A stretch of DNA of 64,000 bases, taken from positions 62,001 to 126,000 of the forward strand of contig NZ_JAZARE010000009.1 in assembly GCF_036231905.1 (NCBI RefSeq), given 5' to 3'. The notes beneath the pieces were generated by a model, which saw nothing but the letters and a program-made list of their open reading frames with translations, made no database searches and had not been told where the DNA came from. Source of the DNA: CAMLIZ01 sp036231905 (GTDB taxonomy: Bacteria; Pseudomonadota; Gammaproteobacteria; Burkholderiales; Burkholderiaceae_C). Below are positions 44,696-53,253 of this stretch, piece after piece. Position numbers and translations under genes: made by a program. Each line of letters starts with the position of its first letter. Within the stretch, counting starts at the first letter, position 1.

Positions 44696-45052
44696 ATGCC
44701 GAAACCAACGTCAGGCGGCCTGGTGTATTCCACCGAAGGCGGCCGCATGTGCCCCAGCTGCCGGCGGCCGCTGGCGCAGTGCGTGTGCCAGCAGCGCATG
44801 CGGCCTGCCGGTGACGGCGTGGTGCGTGTCAGCCGCGAGACCAAGGGCCGCGGCGGCAAGGCGGTGACCTTGGTGCGTGGCGTTGATGCCGACGATGCGG
44901 GCCTGGCCGCGCTGGCCAAGCGCCTGAAGGCCGCCTGCGGCTCGGGCGGCACGGTGAAGGACGGCGTGATCGAGGTGCAAGGCGACCATGTGGACACGGT
45001 GATGGCGCTGCTTGTGAAGGACGGCCGGGTCGTCAAGCGCGCGGGCGGTTGA
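44696..45052 (+). CDS. yciH: SUI1/YciH-family translation factor
   Basis: A 118-residue SUI1-domain protein. The N-terminus carries MCPSCRRPLAQCVCQ, a CxxC...CxC zinc ribbon seen in some YciH homologues, and the SUI1 part follows (VRVSRETKGRGGKAVTLVRGVD, LAKRLKAACGSGGTVKDGVIEVQGDH). YciH resembles eIF1 and can affect initiation accuracy in vitro; its function in bacteria is unsettled. It starts 11 bases after the SNF2 stop, with AGGAG upstream. Confidence 0.93.
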   Translation: MPKPTSGGLVYSTEGGRMCPSCRRPLAQCVCQQRMRPAGDGVVRVSRETKGRGGKAVTLVRGVDADDAGLAALAKRLKAACGSGGTVKDGVIEVQGDHVDTVMALLVKDGRVVKRAGG

Positions 45053-45161
45053 GCCGGGTGCGGCCCATTGCCCCACAGCGTTCAAGGCTTCATGGTCGCG
45101 CGGCCGCATGAGTGCGGGCGCGCCACAACAATGCCGCGCAGCAACGACGCACGGAGAACCC

Positions 45162-45869
45162 ATGGCCGACCTTTCGCACTTCGCCATCACCCGCAAGTGG
45201 CCCGCCCAGCACCCGGACCGCATCCAGCTGTATTCCCTGCCCACGCCCAACGGCGTGAAGGTGTCCATCCTGCTGGAGGAGACCGGGCTGCCCTATGAGC
45301 CGCACCTGGTGCGCTTCGACACCAACGACCAGCTCTCGCCGGAGTTCCTGTCGCTCAACCCGAACAACAAGATCCCGGCCATCATCGACCCCAACGGGCC
45401 GGACGGTGAGCCGCTCACGCTGTTCGAGTCAGGCGCCATCCTGATCTACCTGGCCGACAAGGCGGGGCAGTTCATTCCGAAGAAGGCTTCGGCCCGCTAC
45501 GAGACGATCCAGTGGCTGATGTTCCAGATGGGCGGCATCGGGCCGATGTTCGGCCAGCTGGGTTTCTTCCACAAGTTTGCCGGCCGGGAGTACGAGGACA
45601 AGCGCCCGCGCGACCGCTACGTGGCCGAAAGCAAGCGCCTGCTGGGCGTGCTCAACCAGCGCCTGGCCGGGCGCGAATGGCTGATGGGCGACGAATACAC
45701 CATCGCCGACATTGCCACCTGGCCGTGGGTGAACAACCTGGTGGGTTTTTATGAAGCCGGCGACCTGGTGGGCATCAACGACTTCCCGCATGTGCAGCGC
45801 GCGGTCAAGGCCTTCGTCGCGCGCCCGGCGGTCAGCCGCGGCCTCAACATCCCGAAGCGGCCGACCTGA
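45162..45869 (+). CDS. glutathione S-transferase, Nu-class (YfcG/YghU-like)
   Basis: A 235-residue glutathione transferase. N-terminal thioredoxin-fold domain with LPTPNGVKVSILLEETGL and NPNNKIPAIIDP (cis-proline) and ESGAILIYLADK (glutathione gamma-glutamyl contact), then the alpha-helical domain with MGDEYTIADIATWPWV. The T-P-N-G motif and length match YfcG/YghU, which act as disulphide-bond reductases using two glutathione molecules. ACGGAGAA precedes ATG 45162. Free-standing gene, convergent with the exported HExxH protein. Confidence 0.92.
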   Translation: MADLSHFAITRKWPAQHPDRIQLYSLPTPNGVKVSILLEETGLPYEPHLVRFDTNDQLSPEFLSLNPNNKIPAIIDPNGPDGEPLTLFESGAILIYLADKAGQFIPKKASARYETIQWLMFQMGGIGPMFGQLGFFHKFAGREYEDKRPRDRYVAESKRLLGVLNQRLAGREWLMGDEYTIADIATWPWVNNLVGFYEAGDLVGINDFPHVQRAVKAFVARPAVSRGLNIPKRPT

Positions 45870-45893
45870 GCATCGCGCAGGCGGCCGCGCCAG

Positions 45894-46910
45894 TCAGGGC
45901 CGCGCCTGCATGAGCAGCGCCTCGATGCGGGTGAGCAGCGCCGGGTTCCTCACCGTGCGCCCGGTGACGAGCAAGGCCACGTTGTCGGCCAGCGTCTCCT
46001 CGGGATGGATGATGTAGCCGGTGTTGCCGCCCAGCTGGCGCAGGTAGTCCGGCAGGGCGCGCGGCGCATGCCAGGCCGGTGCGCCACCGCGCATCACCGG
46101 CGTCGTGGGCCGGCCGGGTGCAGCCTCCACCTCCAGCAGCCGCACGTCCATCACGTCGAAGAAGGTCTCGCCCGGCTGGAGCTCGGTGCGGCGCGCCACC
46201 AGCAGCGGCATCACGTCGGCCTTGCGTCCGTCCGGCAAGGTCACCGACATCGCATGCCGGTCCAACGGCGCATCAGGGTTGGCAATGCGCGAAGGCAGCC
46301 AGGGCGCGGGCCATTGCAGCGCGTCCACCGGCCGAAAGCCGATGGCGGCGTAGAGCGCGCTGGCCCAGCCGGGCTGGTGGCGCGAGGCCACGTGGAACAG
46401 CTCGTGGGCCAGCACGAAGGGGATGCTGTCCCCCTCCAGCCGCGCGTCACGCGGCAGGAATACGGCATTCGCGCGGGTGTAGGGCGCGTGGGCGGCATCC
46501 TTGCCGTTGGTGCGCACCAGCAGCACCTCCGGCGGCAACGGAATCTTCAGCTCCGCGAAGCGGCCGGCCAGGCTGCCCAGCGCCTGTTGCCAGGGCTGGC
46601 GTTCTTCGTCGGTCCAGGGCAGCACGGTGGCCGACAGTGCCGCGATGAAACGGTCCAGCGCCACCGGCGGCGTGGTGCCCAGCGTGGCGGCACGCTGGAA
46701 TTCGCTGGTGGCTGCCGTCCAGTCGTCCAGCGCGCTGATCAGGCGCCGGCCCTCGTCCACGCTGGCAAAACGCACCGTGGTGCCGGGGATGCCGGTGAAC
46801 GGCGCGGCGTCCCGCGCCAGCACGGCGGAGGCGGACATCGTGCCGCCCAGCAGCACGGCGGCCGCGCCAGCCAGCCAGCGGCGGCGGGAGGCGGAGATCG
46901 TCTTGTTCAT
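45894..46910 (-). CDS. exported HExxH protein, probable zinc metallopeptidase
   Basis: A 338-residue protein with a twin-arginine-like signal (SASRRRWLAGAAAVLLGGT, cleavage near ALA at 30-32). It contains the zinc motif HELFH at 169-173 (AHELFHVASRH) and, in the C-terminal part, HPEETLADN at 302-310, whose glutamate could supply the third ligand as in gluzincins. The rest shows no recognised family. If exported by Tat it would act folded in the periplasm. It stands between the GST gene (convergent) and upp (divergent). Confidence 0.7.
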   Translation of the reverse strand: MNKTISASRRRWLAGAAAVLLGGTMSASAVLARDAAPFTGIPGTTVRFASVDEGRRLISALDDWTAATSEFQRAATLGTTPPVALDRFIAALSATVLPWTDEERQPWQQALGSLAGRFAELKIPLPPEVLLVRTNGKDAAHAPYTRANAVFLPRDARLEGDSIPFVLAHELFHVASRHQPGWASALYAAIGFRPVDALQWPAPWLPSRIANPDAPLDRHAMSVTLPDGRKADVMPLLVARRTELQPGETFFDVMDVRLLEVEAAPGRPTTPVMRGGAPAWHAPRALPDYLRQLGGNTGYIIHPEETLADNVALLVTGRTVRNPALLTRIEALLMQARP

Positions 46911-47051
46911 GGGCCTGCTCCCTGTGGTTGAGTGGGCGCCATGCTAGCGGCCGCCGCCTCGCCTGCGCCGCGCGGCCCCCCGTGCCCGCCCGATGGAGTT
47001 GCGGCCCCTGCGCGCGTATGCTGGCCCGCACCCTGGCTGCCTTCATCCGCC

Positions 47052-47702
47052 ATGAGCACTGCCACCGCCGACCTTGCCACCGTCCACCACGTCACCCATC
47101 CGCTGATCCAGCACAAGCTGACGCTGATGCGGCAGAAGGACCGCAGCACCAACAGCTTCCGGCGCCTGCTGGGCGAGATCAGCATGCTGATGGCCTATGA
47201 GGTGACACGCGACATGCCCACCTCGCTGATCGAGATCGAGACGCCGCTGGAAACGATGATGAGCCCGGTCATCGACGGCAAGAAGACCGTGTTCGTGAGC
47301 ATCATGCGCGCGGGTGCGGGCTTCCTCGACGGCATGCTGAATGTGGTGCCCGGTGCACGCATCGGCCACATCGGCCTGTACCGCGACCCCAGGACGCTGG
47401 TGGCGGTGGAGTACTACTTCAAGATGCCGGCCGACATGCACGAGCGTGATGCCATCGTGCTGGACCCGATGCTGGCCACCGGCAACTCCGCCGTGGCGGC
47501 GGTGGACCGGCTGAAGGAAACCAACCCGAAATCGATCCGCTTCGTCTGCCTGCTGGCCGCGCCCGAGGGCCTGCGGAACTTCCAGGCCAACCATCCCGAT
47601 GTGCCGGTGTACGTGGCGGCCATCGACCGCCAGCTCAACGAACATGGCTACATCGTGCCGGGCCTCGGGGATGCGGGCGACCGCCTGTTCGGCACGAAGT
47701 GA
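47052..47702 (+). CDS. upp: uracil phosphoribosyltransferase
   Basis: A 216-residue UPRTase. It converts uracil and PRPP to UMP plus pyrophosphate. The PRPP loop is DPMLATGNS at 138-146, uracil-binding GYIVPGLGDAGDRLFGT closes the protein, and FVSIMRAGAGFLDGM is the conserved middle segment. It can be used for salvage, but in organisms with URC1/URC4 it is also the entry reaction of uracil degradation; those genes are about 9 kb to the left and cytosine deaminase is 370 bases to the right. ATG 47052 matches other UPRTases. Confidence 0.97.
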   Translation: MSTATADLATVHHVTHPLIQHKLTLMRQKDRSTNSFRRLLGEISMLMAYEVTRDMPTSLIEIETPLETMMSPVIDGKKTVFVSIMRAGAGFLDGMLNVVPGARIGHIGLYRDPRTLVAVEYYFKMPADMHERDAIVLDPMLATGNSAVAAVDRLKETNPKSIRFVCLLAAPEGLRNFQANHPDVPVYVAAIDRQLNEHGYIVPGLGDAGDRLFGTK

Positions 47703-47720
47703 GGCGGCCGCGGCTTTGGG

Positions 47721-47960
47721 CTACTTGAACGGGCTGGCCGTCGCGAACCACAGCCCGATGCCGGTGGCGATGAGGAAGGCGCCGTCCAGCACGCCCACCA
47801 TCAGGAAGGCCTTGCCCTGCAGGGCATCCATCAGCTCGGGCTGGCGGGCCGAGGCCTCCAGGTACTTGCTCGCCATCAGCCCGATGCCGATGCACGAGCC
47901 GATGGCGCCCAGGCCGATCATGTGGCCGACCGCGAGGGGCAGAAGTTCGCTGCTGCTCAT
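47721..47960 (-). CDS. atpE: orphan F-type ATP synthase c subunit
   Basis: A 79-residue two-helix proteolipid nearly identical in pattern to beta-proteobacterial AtpE: GLGAIGSCIGIGLMASKYLEASARQPEL loop and helix 2 GVLDGAFLIATGIGLWF with the ion-binding Asp59. No Q..ES sodium motif, so protons are expected. It stands alone, with no atpB, atpF or atp operon gene nearby; a normal atp operon should be elsewhere. It is convergent with upp (18 bases) and divergent from codA. AAGGAG precedes the ATG. Function as an extra c-ring subunit is an inference. Confidence 0.88.
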   Translation of the reverse strand: MSSSELLPLAVGHMIGLGAIGSCIGIGLMASKYLEASARQPELMDALQGKAFLMVGVLDGAFLIATGIGLWFATASPFK

Positions 47961-48043
47961 GTGCTCTCCTTGGTGGTGAATCCTGTTTCGTTGCTGCCAT
48001 GGTGCGGCGGGCGCAGCAGCGTGTCGATGACCTCGGAGGTCAT
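47957..48043 (-). CDS. possible 28-residue reading frame coupled to atpE
   Basis: A short frame, beginning MTSEVIDTLLRPPHHG, ends in a stop that overlaps the atpE start (ATGA). There is no clear ribosome site and no known family. Its first codons lie in the palindrome at 48021-48049. It may be a leader peptide or chance. Confidence 0.25.
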   Translation of the reverse strand: MTSEVIDTLLRPPHHGSNETGFTTKEST

Positions 48044-48049
48044 GGACAC
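48021..48049. promoter_or_regulatory. 29-base nested palindrome between atpE and codA
   Basis: TGACCTC-G-GAGGTCA (48028-48042) is perfect and is flanked by GTGTC (48021-48025) and GACAC (48045-48049), symmetrical about 48035; only two bases per arm break the repeat. It lies 22 bases before the codA ATG. It looks like a binding site for a dimeric regulator or a strong stem in the codA leader RNA. Confidence 0.55.
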
Positions 48050-48070
48050 GCTGTGGTAACTTGCCTCACG

Positions 48071-49351
48071 ATGGCAACTGTTTTCCTCCGTGGCGCCACG
48101 CTGCCGGACGGCCGCACCGGGCAGGATGTGCTGTGCGAAGCCGGCCGCATCGTGGCGGTAGGCCCCGCGCTCAGCGCACCACCGGGCGCGGAGGTCATCG
48201 ACGCACAAGGCTGGCTGCTGAGCCCACCCTTCGTGGATGCCCACTTCCACATGGACGCGACGCTCAGCCACGGCCTGCCGCGGGTGAACGCCAGCGGCAC
48301 CCTGCTCGAAGGCATCGCGCTGTGGGGCGAGCTCAAGCCGACGCTGGTGCAGGACGCGATCGTCGAGCGCGCGCTGCAGTACTGCGACTGGGCCGTGGCC
48401 AAGGGCCTGCTCGCCATCCGCACCCATGTGGACGTGTGCGACGACCGCCTGCTGGCGGTGGAAGCGCTGCTGCAGGTGAAGCAACAGGTGCGGCCCTACG
48501 TCGACCTGCAACTGGTGGCCTTTCCGCAGGACGGCGTGCTGCGGTCGCCCGGCGCGCTGGCGAACCTGAAACGCGCGCTCGACATGGGCGTGGACGTGGT
48601 GGGCGGCATACCGCACTTCGAGCGCACCATGCAGGAGGGTGCGGACAGCGTGAAGCTGCTGTGCGAGCTGGCAGCCGAACGCGGGCGGCCGGTGGACATG
48701 CACTGCGACGAGACCGATGACCCGATGTCGCGCCACATCGAGACGCTGGCCTTCCACACCCACCGCCTCGGCCTGCAAGGGCGGGTGACCGGCTCGCACC
48801 TCACGTCCATGCACTCGATGGACAACTACTATGTGTCCAAGCTGATTCCGCTGATGGCCGAGGCCGGCGTGCATGCGGTGGCCAACCCGCTGATCAACAT
48901 CACGCTGCAAGGCCGGCACGACAGCTACCCCAAGCGCCGCGGCATGACGCGGGTGCCCGAGCTCATGGCGGCCGGCGTGACGGTGGGCTTCGGCCACGAC
49001 TGCGTCATGGACCCGTGGTACAGCCTCGGCTCGGGCGACATGCTGGAGGTGGCCCACATGGGCCTGCACGTGGCGCAGATGACCTCGCTGGCCGGGCAGC
49101 AGGCCTGCTTTGACGCGGTGACGGTCAACAGCGCCCGCATCCTCGGCCTGCAGGGCTACGGCCTGGTGCCCGGCTGCCGCGCCGACTTCGTGCTGCTGCA
49201 GGCGCGCTCGCCGGCCGAGGCGATCCGCCTGCGGGCGCAGCGCCTGCTTGTGGTGCGCGCCGGCGAGGTGCTGGTGCGCTGCGCGCCCGCCACGGCAGAA
49301 CTGCGCCTGCCCGGCCGCCCCGCCACCGTGGACTGGACCCTGCAGCGTTAG
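48071..49351 (+). CDS. codA: cytosine deaminase-family amidohydrolase
   Basis: A 426-residue metal-dependent amidohydrolase. Zinc/iron ligands His58 and His60 in DAHFHMD, MHCDETDD in the middle with a ligand histidine, and GFGHDCVMDPWYSLGSGDM, a signature of cytosine deaminases (the HDCVxDPWY loop). It turns cytosine to uracil and ammonia; related activity on isoguanine or other pyrimidines is possible. With upp next door, cytosine could feed uracil and then UMP. ATG 48071 fits the family N-terminus; the open frame upstream is not conserved. Confidence 0.9.
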   Translation: MATVFLRGATLPDGRTGQDVLCEAGRIVAVGPALSAPPGAEVIDAQGWLLSPPFVDAHFHMDATLSHGLPRVNASGTLLEGIALWGELKPTLVQDAIVERALQYCDWAVAKGLLAIRTHVDVCDDRLLAVEALLQVKQQVRPYVDLQLVAFPQDGVLRSPGALANLKRALDMGVDVVGGIPHFERTMQEGADSVKLLCELAAERGRPVDMHCDETDDPMSRHIETLAFHTHRLGLQGRVTGSHLTSMHSMDNYYVSKLIPLMAEAGVHAVANPLINITLQGRHDSYPKRRGMTRVPELMAAGVTVGFGHDCVMDPWYSLGSGDMLEVAHMGLHVAQMTSLAGQQACFDAVTVNSARILGLQGYGLVPGCRADFVLLQARSPAEAIRLRAQRLLVVRAGEVLVRCAPATAELRLPGRPATVDWTLQR

Positions 49352-49436
49352 GGGGAAGCCCCGGAATACGGGTCCGGCCGAAGGAAGCGCTTGGCTAGAA
49401 TCGAGCGCACAGGGAAGTCGTTTCGACTACAACACC

Positions 49437-50066
49437 ATGAAACTCATCGGATCGCTCGCCAGCCCGTACGTGCGCAAAGTGCGCGTCGTCATGGCGGAGA
49501 AGAAGCTCGACTACCAGCTCATCCTGGAAGACGTGTGGGCGAGCGATGCCATCACGAAGATGAACCCGCTGGGCAAGGTGCCCTGCCTGGTGATGGAAGG
49601 CCAGGACGCCATCACCGGTGCGATGTTCGATTCGCGCGTGATCGTGGAATACGTGGACACGCTGTCGCCGGTCGGCAAGCTGATTCCGCCCACTGGGCGC
49701 GAGCGCGTGGAAGTGCGCACCTGGGAGGCCCTCGCCGACGGCCTGATGGACGCGGCCATCCTGGCCCGCCTGGAACAAACCTGGTCCGGCCGCAATGACG
49801 ACGAACGCAGCGACGCCTGGGTGAAGCGCCAGATGGGCAAGGTACACGGCGCGGTCAAGGCCATGAGCCAGGGCCTGGGCGAGAAGAACTGGTGCTCCGG
49901 CAACCACTTCAGCCTGGCCGACATCTCGGTGGGCTGCGCACTCGGCTACCTGGACTTCCGCTTCCCGCAGATCGACTGGCGCGCCGACTACCCCAACCTC
50001 GCCAAGCTGCATGAGAAGCTGGCCGCGCGGCAGAGCTTCATCGACACCCAGCCCCCCCAAGGCTGA
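49437..50066 (+). CDS. glutathione S-transferase (YibF-like)
   Basis: A 209-residue glutathione transferase. N-terminal domain MKLIGSLASPYVRKVRVVMAEKKLDYQ with SPYVRKVR, NPLGKVPCLV containing the cis-proline, and DSRVIVEYVD; helical domain with FSLADISVGCALGYLDFR. The start and the SPYVRKVR motif are those of E. coli YibF. Substrate is unknown. It follows codA by 85 bases on the same strand. Confidence 0.92.
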   Translation: MKLIGSLASPYVRKVRVVMAEKKLDYQLILEDVWASDAITKMNPLGKVPCLVMEGQDAITGAMFDSRVIVEYVDTLSPVGKLIPPTGRERVEVRTWEALADGLMDAAILARLEQTWSGRNDDERSDAWVKRQMGKVHGAVKAMSQGLGEKNWCSGNHFSLADISVGCALGYLDFRFPQIDWRADYPNLAKLHEKLAARQSFIDTQPPQG

Positions 50067-50147
50067 AGCGGCGGTCTCATCAGTTCTGAGGATGCGCTGC
50101 CTCGGGGCGGCGCCGTAGCGTGGGCGCCTTCACTCAGGAGGTCTGCC

Positions 50148-51395
50148 ATGTTGTCTTCTCGCTTGCGCCACGCGCCGGCCGGCATCGCGCTGGCGCTGCT
50201 TGCCGCCATCGGCCCGGCCCACGCCACGATCGATCTCGTGCCAGGCACCTTGAACATGTTCCGCGACACGCGCGGCGCTAACGACGTGGGCGTGGCGCAG
50301 GGTGACCGCTTCCAGTTCGGCGCGGACATCGTGGGCGGCTCCCTCGGCGTGACCTTGGCTGCGCTGTACCCGCCCACCGGGTTCACCGTGTCGCGCGTGG
50401 CTTGCGATCCGTTGGCGGTCAATGCCGGCTTCTGCGCCAACAGCACGGTCTTCAACGGGGGGCGCCTCGACCCCTGGCGCCTGACCTTCCAGCGCGGCAG
50501 TGACACGCTGAACGTCATGGGGCCGGCGCTGCTGGGCACCGAGTCCGCGGTGCCGTTCCCGGTCAGCGTCACGCTGTCCGGCGGTGGGCTGCACCCGACG
50601 GTCTCATGGACCATCCCGGGCGGCTTTGCGCCCAATGGGTTCCGGATCAACATCCGGGACAAGCACCAGCTCACGCCCTCCGGCCAGCCGGACATCATCC
50701 ACAGCGTGGCCATCGCGCCGAGCGCCACCTCGTACACCATCCCGTCGCTGCTGAGTTCCGGGCAGCAGCTGGCCTTCGGCGGCCAGTACTCGATCAACCT
50801 GCAGCTCATCGAGACCCGCGGCCACGTGGACTTCACCGGCAACAACGCGGAGATCCTGCGTCGATCGAGCTCGTTCTTTAACTTCACGCCGCTGTCCGGC
50901 GACCAGCCCCCCGATGTGGCCCTGCCCACCGTGGTCAACGGCGTGTACAACTTCCACGTGCTGAACGTGGGGCCGGCCAGCACGACCTTCATCGACCCGG
51001 TGGTGGCGGTGGGCTATGACTATGCCGTGGGCGCGGGCGATCCCAACTTCGGCTCGGTGCTGCTGCCCAATGTCGGCGACGGCAACTTCCTGCTGCAGTA
51101 CACGCTGAACGGAAGCACCGTGCAGACCACCCTGGCCCATGACACGCAGTTCTTCTTCCCGCAAGGCGGCGTCGGCGCGTTCCGCGTGAGCGAGATCGAA
51201 GCATCGGCCGGGCTGGATCCTGGCAACACCACGGCGTTCATCACCGGGCTAACCTTTGCGGCCAACGGCGACTTCACGGGCACGATGACGCCGATCACCT
51301 TGCTGGTGCCGGTGCCCGAGCCGTCCAGCGTGGCCCTGCTGCTGACGGGCTTGCTGGCCACGGGCGGGGTGTCGCGGCGGCGGCGCAGCCGATAG
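50148..51395 (+). CDS. PEP-CTERM sorting-domain protein
   Basis: A 415-residue secreted protein with a signal peptide (cleavage near AHA, residue ~26), long Ser/Thr/Gly/Asn-rich beta domain and a C-terminal tripartite sorting signal: VPEPSSVALLLTGLLATGG then SRRRRSR. Probably delivered to the outer surface through exosortase with the exopolysaccharide. CAGGAGG is upstream. No conserved domain seen in the body. It is the second PEP-CTERM gene in the window and is convergent with the GltB-like gene (stop only one base away). Confidence 0.92.
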   Translation: MLSSRLRHAPAGIALALLAAIGPAHATIDLVPGTLNMFRDTRGANDVGVAQGDRFQFGADIVGGSLGVTLAALYPPTGFTVSRVACDPLAVNAGFCANSTVFNGGRLDPWRLTFQRGSDTLNVMGPALLGTESAVPFPVSVTLSGGGLHPTVSWTIPGGFAPNGFRINIRDKHQLTPSGQPDIIHSVAIAPSATSYTIPSLLSSGQQLAFGGQYSINLQLIETRGHVDFTGNNAEILRRSSSFFNFTPLSGDQPPDVALPTVVNGVYNFHVLNVGPASTTFIDPVVAVGYDYAVGAGDPNFGSVLLPNVGDGNFLLQYTLNGSTVQTTLAHDTQFFFPQGGVGAFRVSEIEASAGLDPGNTTAFITGLTFAANGDFTGTMTPITLLVPVPEPSSVALLLTGLLATGGVSRRRRSR

Positions 51396-53141
51396 CTACG
51401 AGAGCAACACGTCCACCGGCGGCGCCGCCGCCGGCGGCGTGGCGGCGCTCACCGCGCCGATGCGTTCGTCGGCGAACCCGTCGCCCGCCGGCGCGGCTGC
51501 CGCGTTCAGCGGCTCGAAGCTCGCCGCCTGCGCCATCGGCCAGTAGAGCTGGAACACCATGTGCGGCCACTCGGTGTTGCCCCGCTCGGCCGCCAGCAGG
51601 GCACCCGGTTTCACGAAGGTCAGCTCATTGGCCAGCAGCTTCACCTCGTGGCTGGCGGTGCGCCGCACGATGTGCGCGGGGGTGATCTGGTTCGGATGCT
51701 TCAAGCCGGCGGCCTGCACCAGCTCCTTCAGTGCGACCAGCGTGTTCTGGTGGAAGCGGAACACACGCTCGCTCTTGCTTGGCACCACCAGCGCCTTCTG
51801 GCGCTGCGGGTCCTGCGTGGCCACGCCGGTGGGGCAGTGGTCGGTGTGGCAGCTCTGGCTCTGGATGCAGCCCAGCGCGAACATGAAACCGCGCGCCGCG
51901 TTGCACCAGTCGGCGCCCAGCGCCATCATGCGCGCGATGTCGAAGGCGCTCACCACCTTGCCGGCGCAGCCGAGCTTGATGCGCGAGCGCAGGTTCAGGC
52001 CCACCAGCGTGTTGTGCACCAGCAGCAGGCCTTCCTGCAGCGGCGCGCCCACATGGTCGGTGAACTCCAGCGGCGCCGCGCCGGTGCCGCCTTCCGCGCC
52101 ATCCACCACGATGAAGTCGGGTGTGATGCCGGTGGCCAGCATCGCCTTGGCGATGGCGAACCATTCCCATGGATGGCCGATGCACAGCTTGAAGCCGGTG
52201 GGCTTGCCGCCCGAGAGCTCGCGCAGCCGGTCGATGAAACGCAGCATCTCCACCGGCGTGGCAAAGGCGCCATGGCGCGCCGGCGACACGCAGTCCACCC
52301 CCGGTGTCACCCCACGTGCAGCCGCGATCTCCAGGCTCACCTTGGGGCCGGGCAACACGCCGCCATGGCCGGGCTTGGCGCCCTGGCTGAGCTTGAGCTC
52401 GATCAGCTTCACCTGCGGATCGCGGGCGCTGGCCGCGAAGCGTTCCGCGCTGAAGCTGCCATCGTCATTGCGGCAGCCGAAGTAGCCGGAGCCGATCTCC
52501 CAGATGAGGTCGCCGCCGTGGGTGCGGTGGTGCACGCTGATCGAGCCTTCGCCGGTGTCGTGGGCAAAGTGGCCGCGCTGCGCACCGGCGTTGAGCGCCT
52601 GGATGGCGTTGGCGCTCAGGGCGCCGAAGCTCATGGCCGAGATGTTGAACACCGAGGCCGAATAGGGCTGGGCCCGGCCTGCGCCGATCAGCACCCGGAA
52701 GTCGTGCGTGGGCAGCTCGGTGGGCGCCAGCGAATGGTTGATCCACTCATAGCCGTGCGCGGCCACGTCGAGCTGGGTGCCGAAGGGCCGCTTGTCCTGC
52801 TCCCCCTTGGCACGCTGGTACACCAGCGAACGTTGCTGGCGCGAGAACGGCGCGGCGTCGCTGTCGCTTTCGATGAAGTACTGCCGCATCTCCGGCCGGA
52901 TGAATTCCAGCAGGAAGCGCAGGTGCCCGATCACCGGGTAGTTGCGCAGGATGGAGTGGCGCTGCTGGCGCACGTCGTGCAGCCCGGTGATCACACCAGC
53001 CAGGCCCAGCAGTGCGATGCCGCCACCCATGTGGAAGGCCACCCAGGTGAAGGCGCCCAGCAGCGCAGCGATGGCGCAGCCCAGCCACGTCAGGTAGCGG
53101 ATCGGAAAGTGGCGGTCGAGCGCAAACAACCAGGCAGGCAT
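51396..53141 (-). CDS. membrane-anchored FMN-binding glutamate synthase-like protein (YerD-like)
   Basis: A 581-residue protein with two hydrophobic helices at ~15-55, then the FMN/Fe-S domain of the large subunit of glutamate synthase: FNISAMSFGALSANAIQALN, GTGEGSIS-like DTGEGSISVHHR, LKLSQGAKPGHGGVLPGPKV, DFIVVDGAEGGTGAAP and the cysteine cluster GCIQSQSCHTDHCPTGVATQDP for the 3Fe-4S cluster. It lacks the glutaminase and the alpha-helix C-terminal domains of GltB, as in YerD-type stand-alone proteins, whose reaction is unknown. GAGGAGG precedes ATG 53141. Confidence 0.9.
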   Translation of the reverse strand: MPAWLFALDRHFPIRYLTWLGCAIAALLGAFTWVAFHMGGGIALLGLAGVITGLHDVRQQRHSILRNYPVIGHLRFLLEFIRPEMRQYFIESDSDAAPFSRQQRSLVYQRAKGEQDKRPFGTQLDVAAHGYEWINHSLAPTELPTHDFRVLIGAGRAQPYSASVFNISAMSFGALSANAIQALNAGAQRGHFAHDTGEGSISVHHRTHGGDLIWEIGSGYFGCRNDDGSFSAERFAASARDPQVKLIELKLSQGAKPGHGGVLPGPKVSLEIAAARGVTPGVDCVSPARHGAFATPVEMLRFIDRLRELSGGKPTGFKLCIGHPWEWFAIAKAMLATGITPDFIVVDGAEGGTGAAPLEFTDHVGAPLQEGLLLVHNTLVGLNLRSRIKLGCAGKVVSAFDIARMMALGADWCNAARGFMFALGCIQSQSCHTDHCPTGVATQDPQRQKALVVPSKSERVFRFHQNTLVALKELVQAAGLKHPNQITPAHIVRRTASHEVKLLANELTFVKPGALLAAERGNTEWPHMVFQLYWPMAQAASFEPLNAAAAPAGDGFADERIGAVSAATPPAAAPPVDVLLS

Positions 53142-53253
53142 GGCCGACCCTCCTCGGATCACGGGACACCGGCTGCATTCTGGGTGCAGGTGGGCTGGTG
53201 CAATGCGCGGGACAACACCCGGATCACCGGCCAGTTGTGAGCGGCCCTGCCAC

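Noticed and set aside
41997..44708. A 903-codon open frame opposite the SNF2 gene
   Set aside because: It lies wholly antisense to a gene with clear motifs; its product is His/Gln/Arg/Ala-rich with no known motif, as expected from GC-rich antisense frames.
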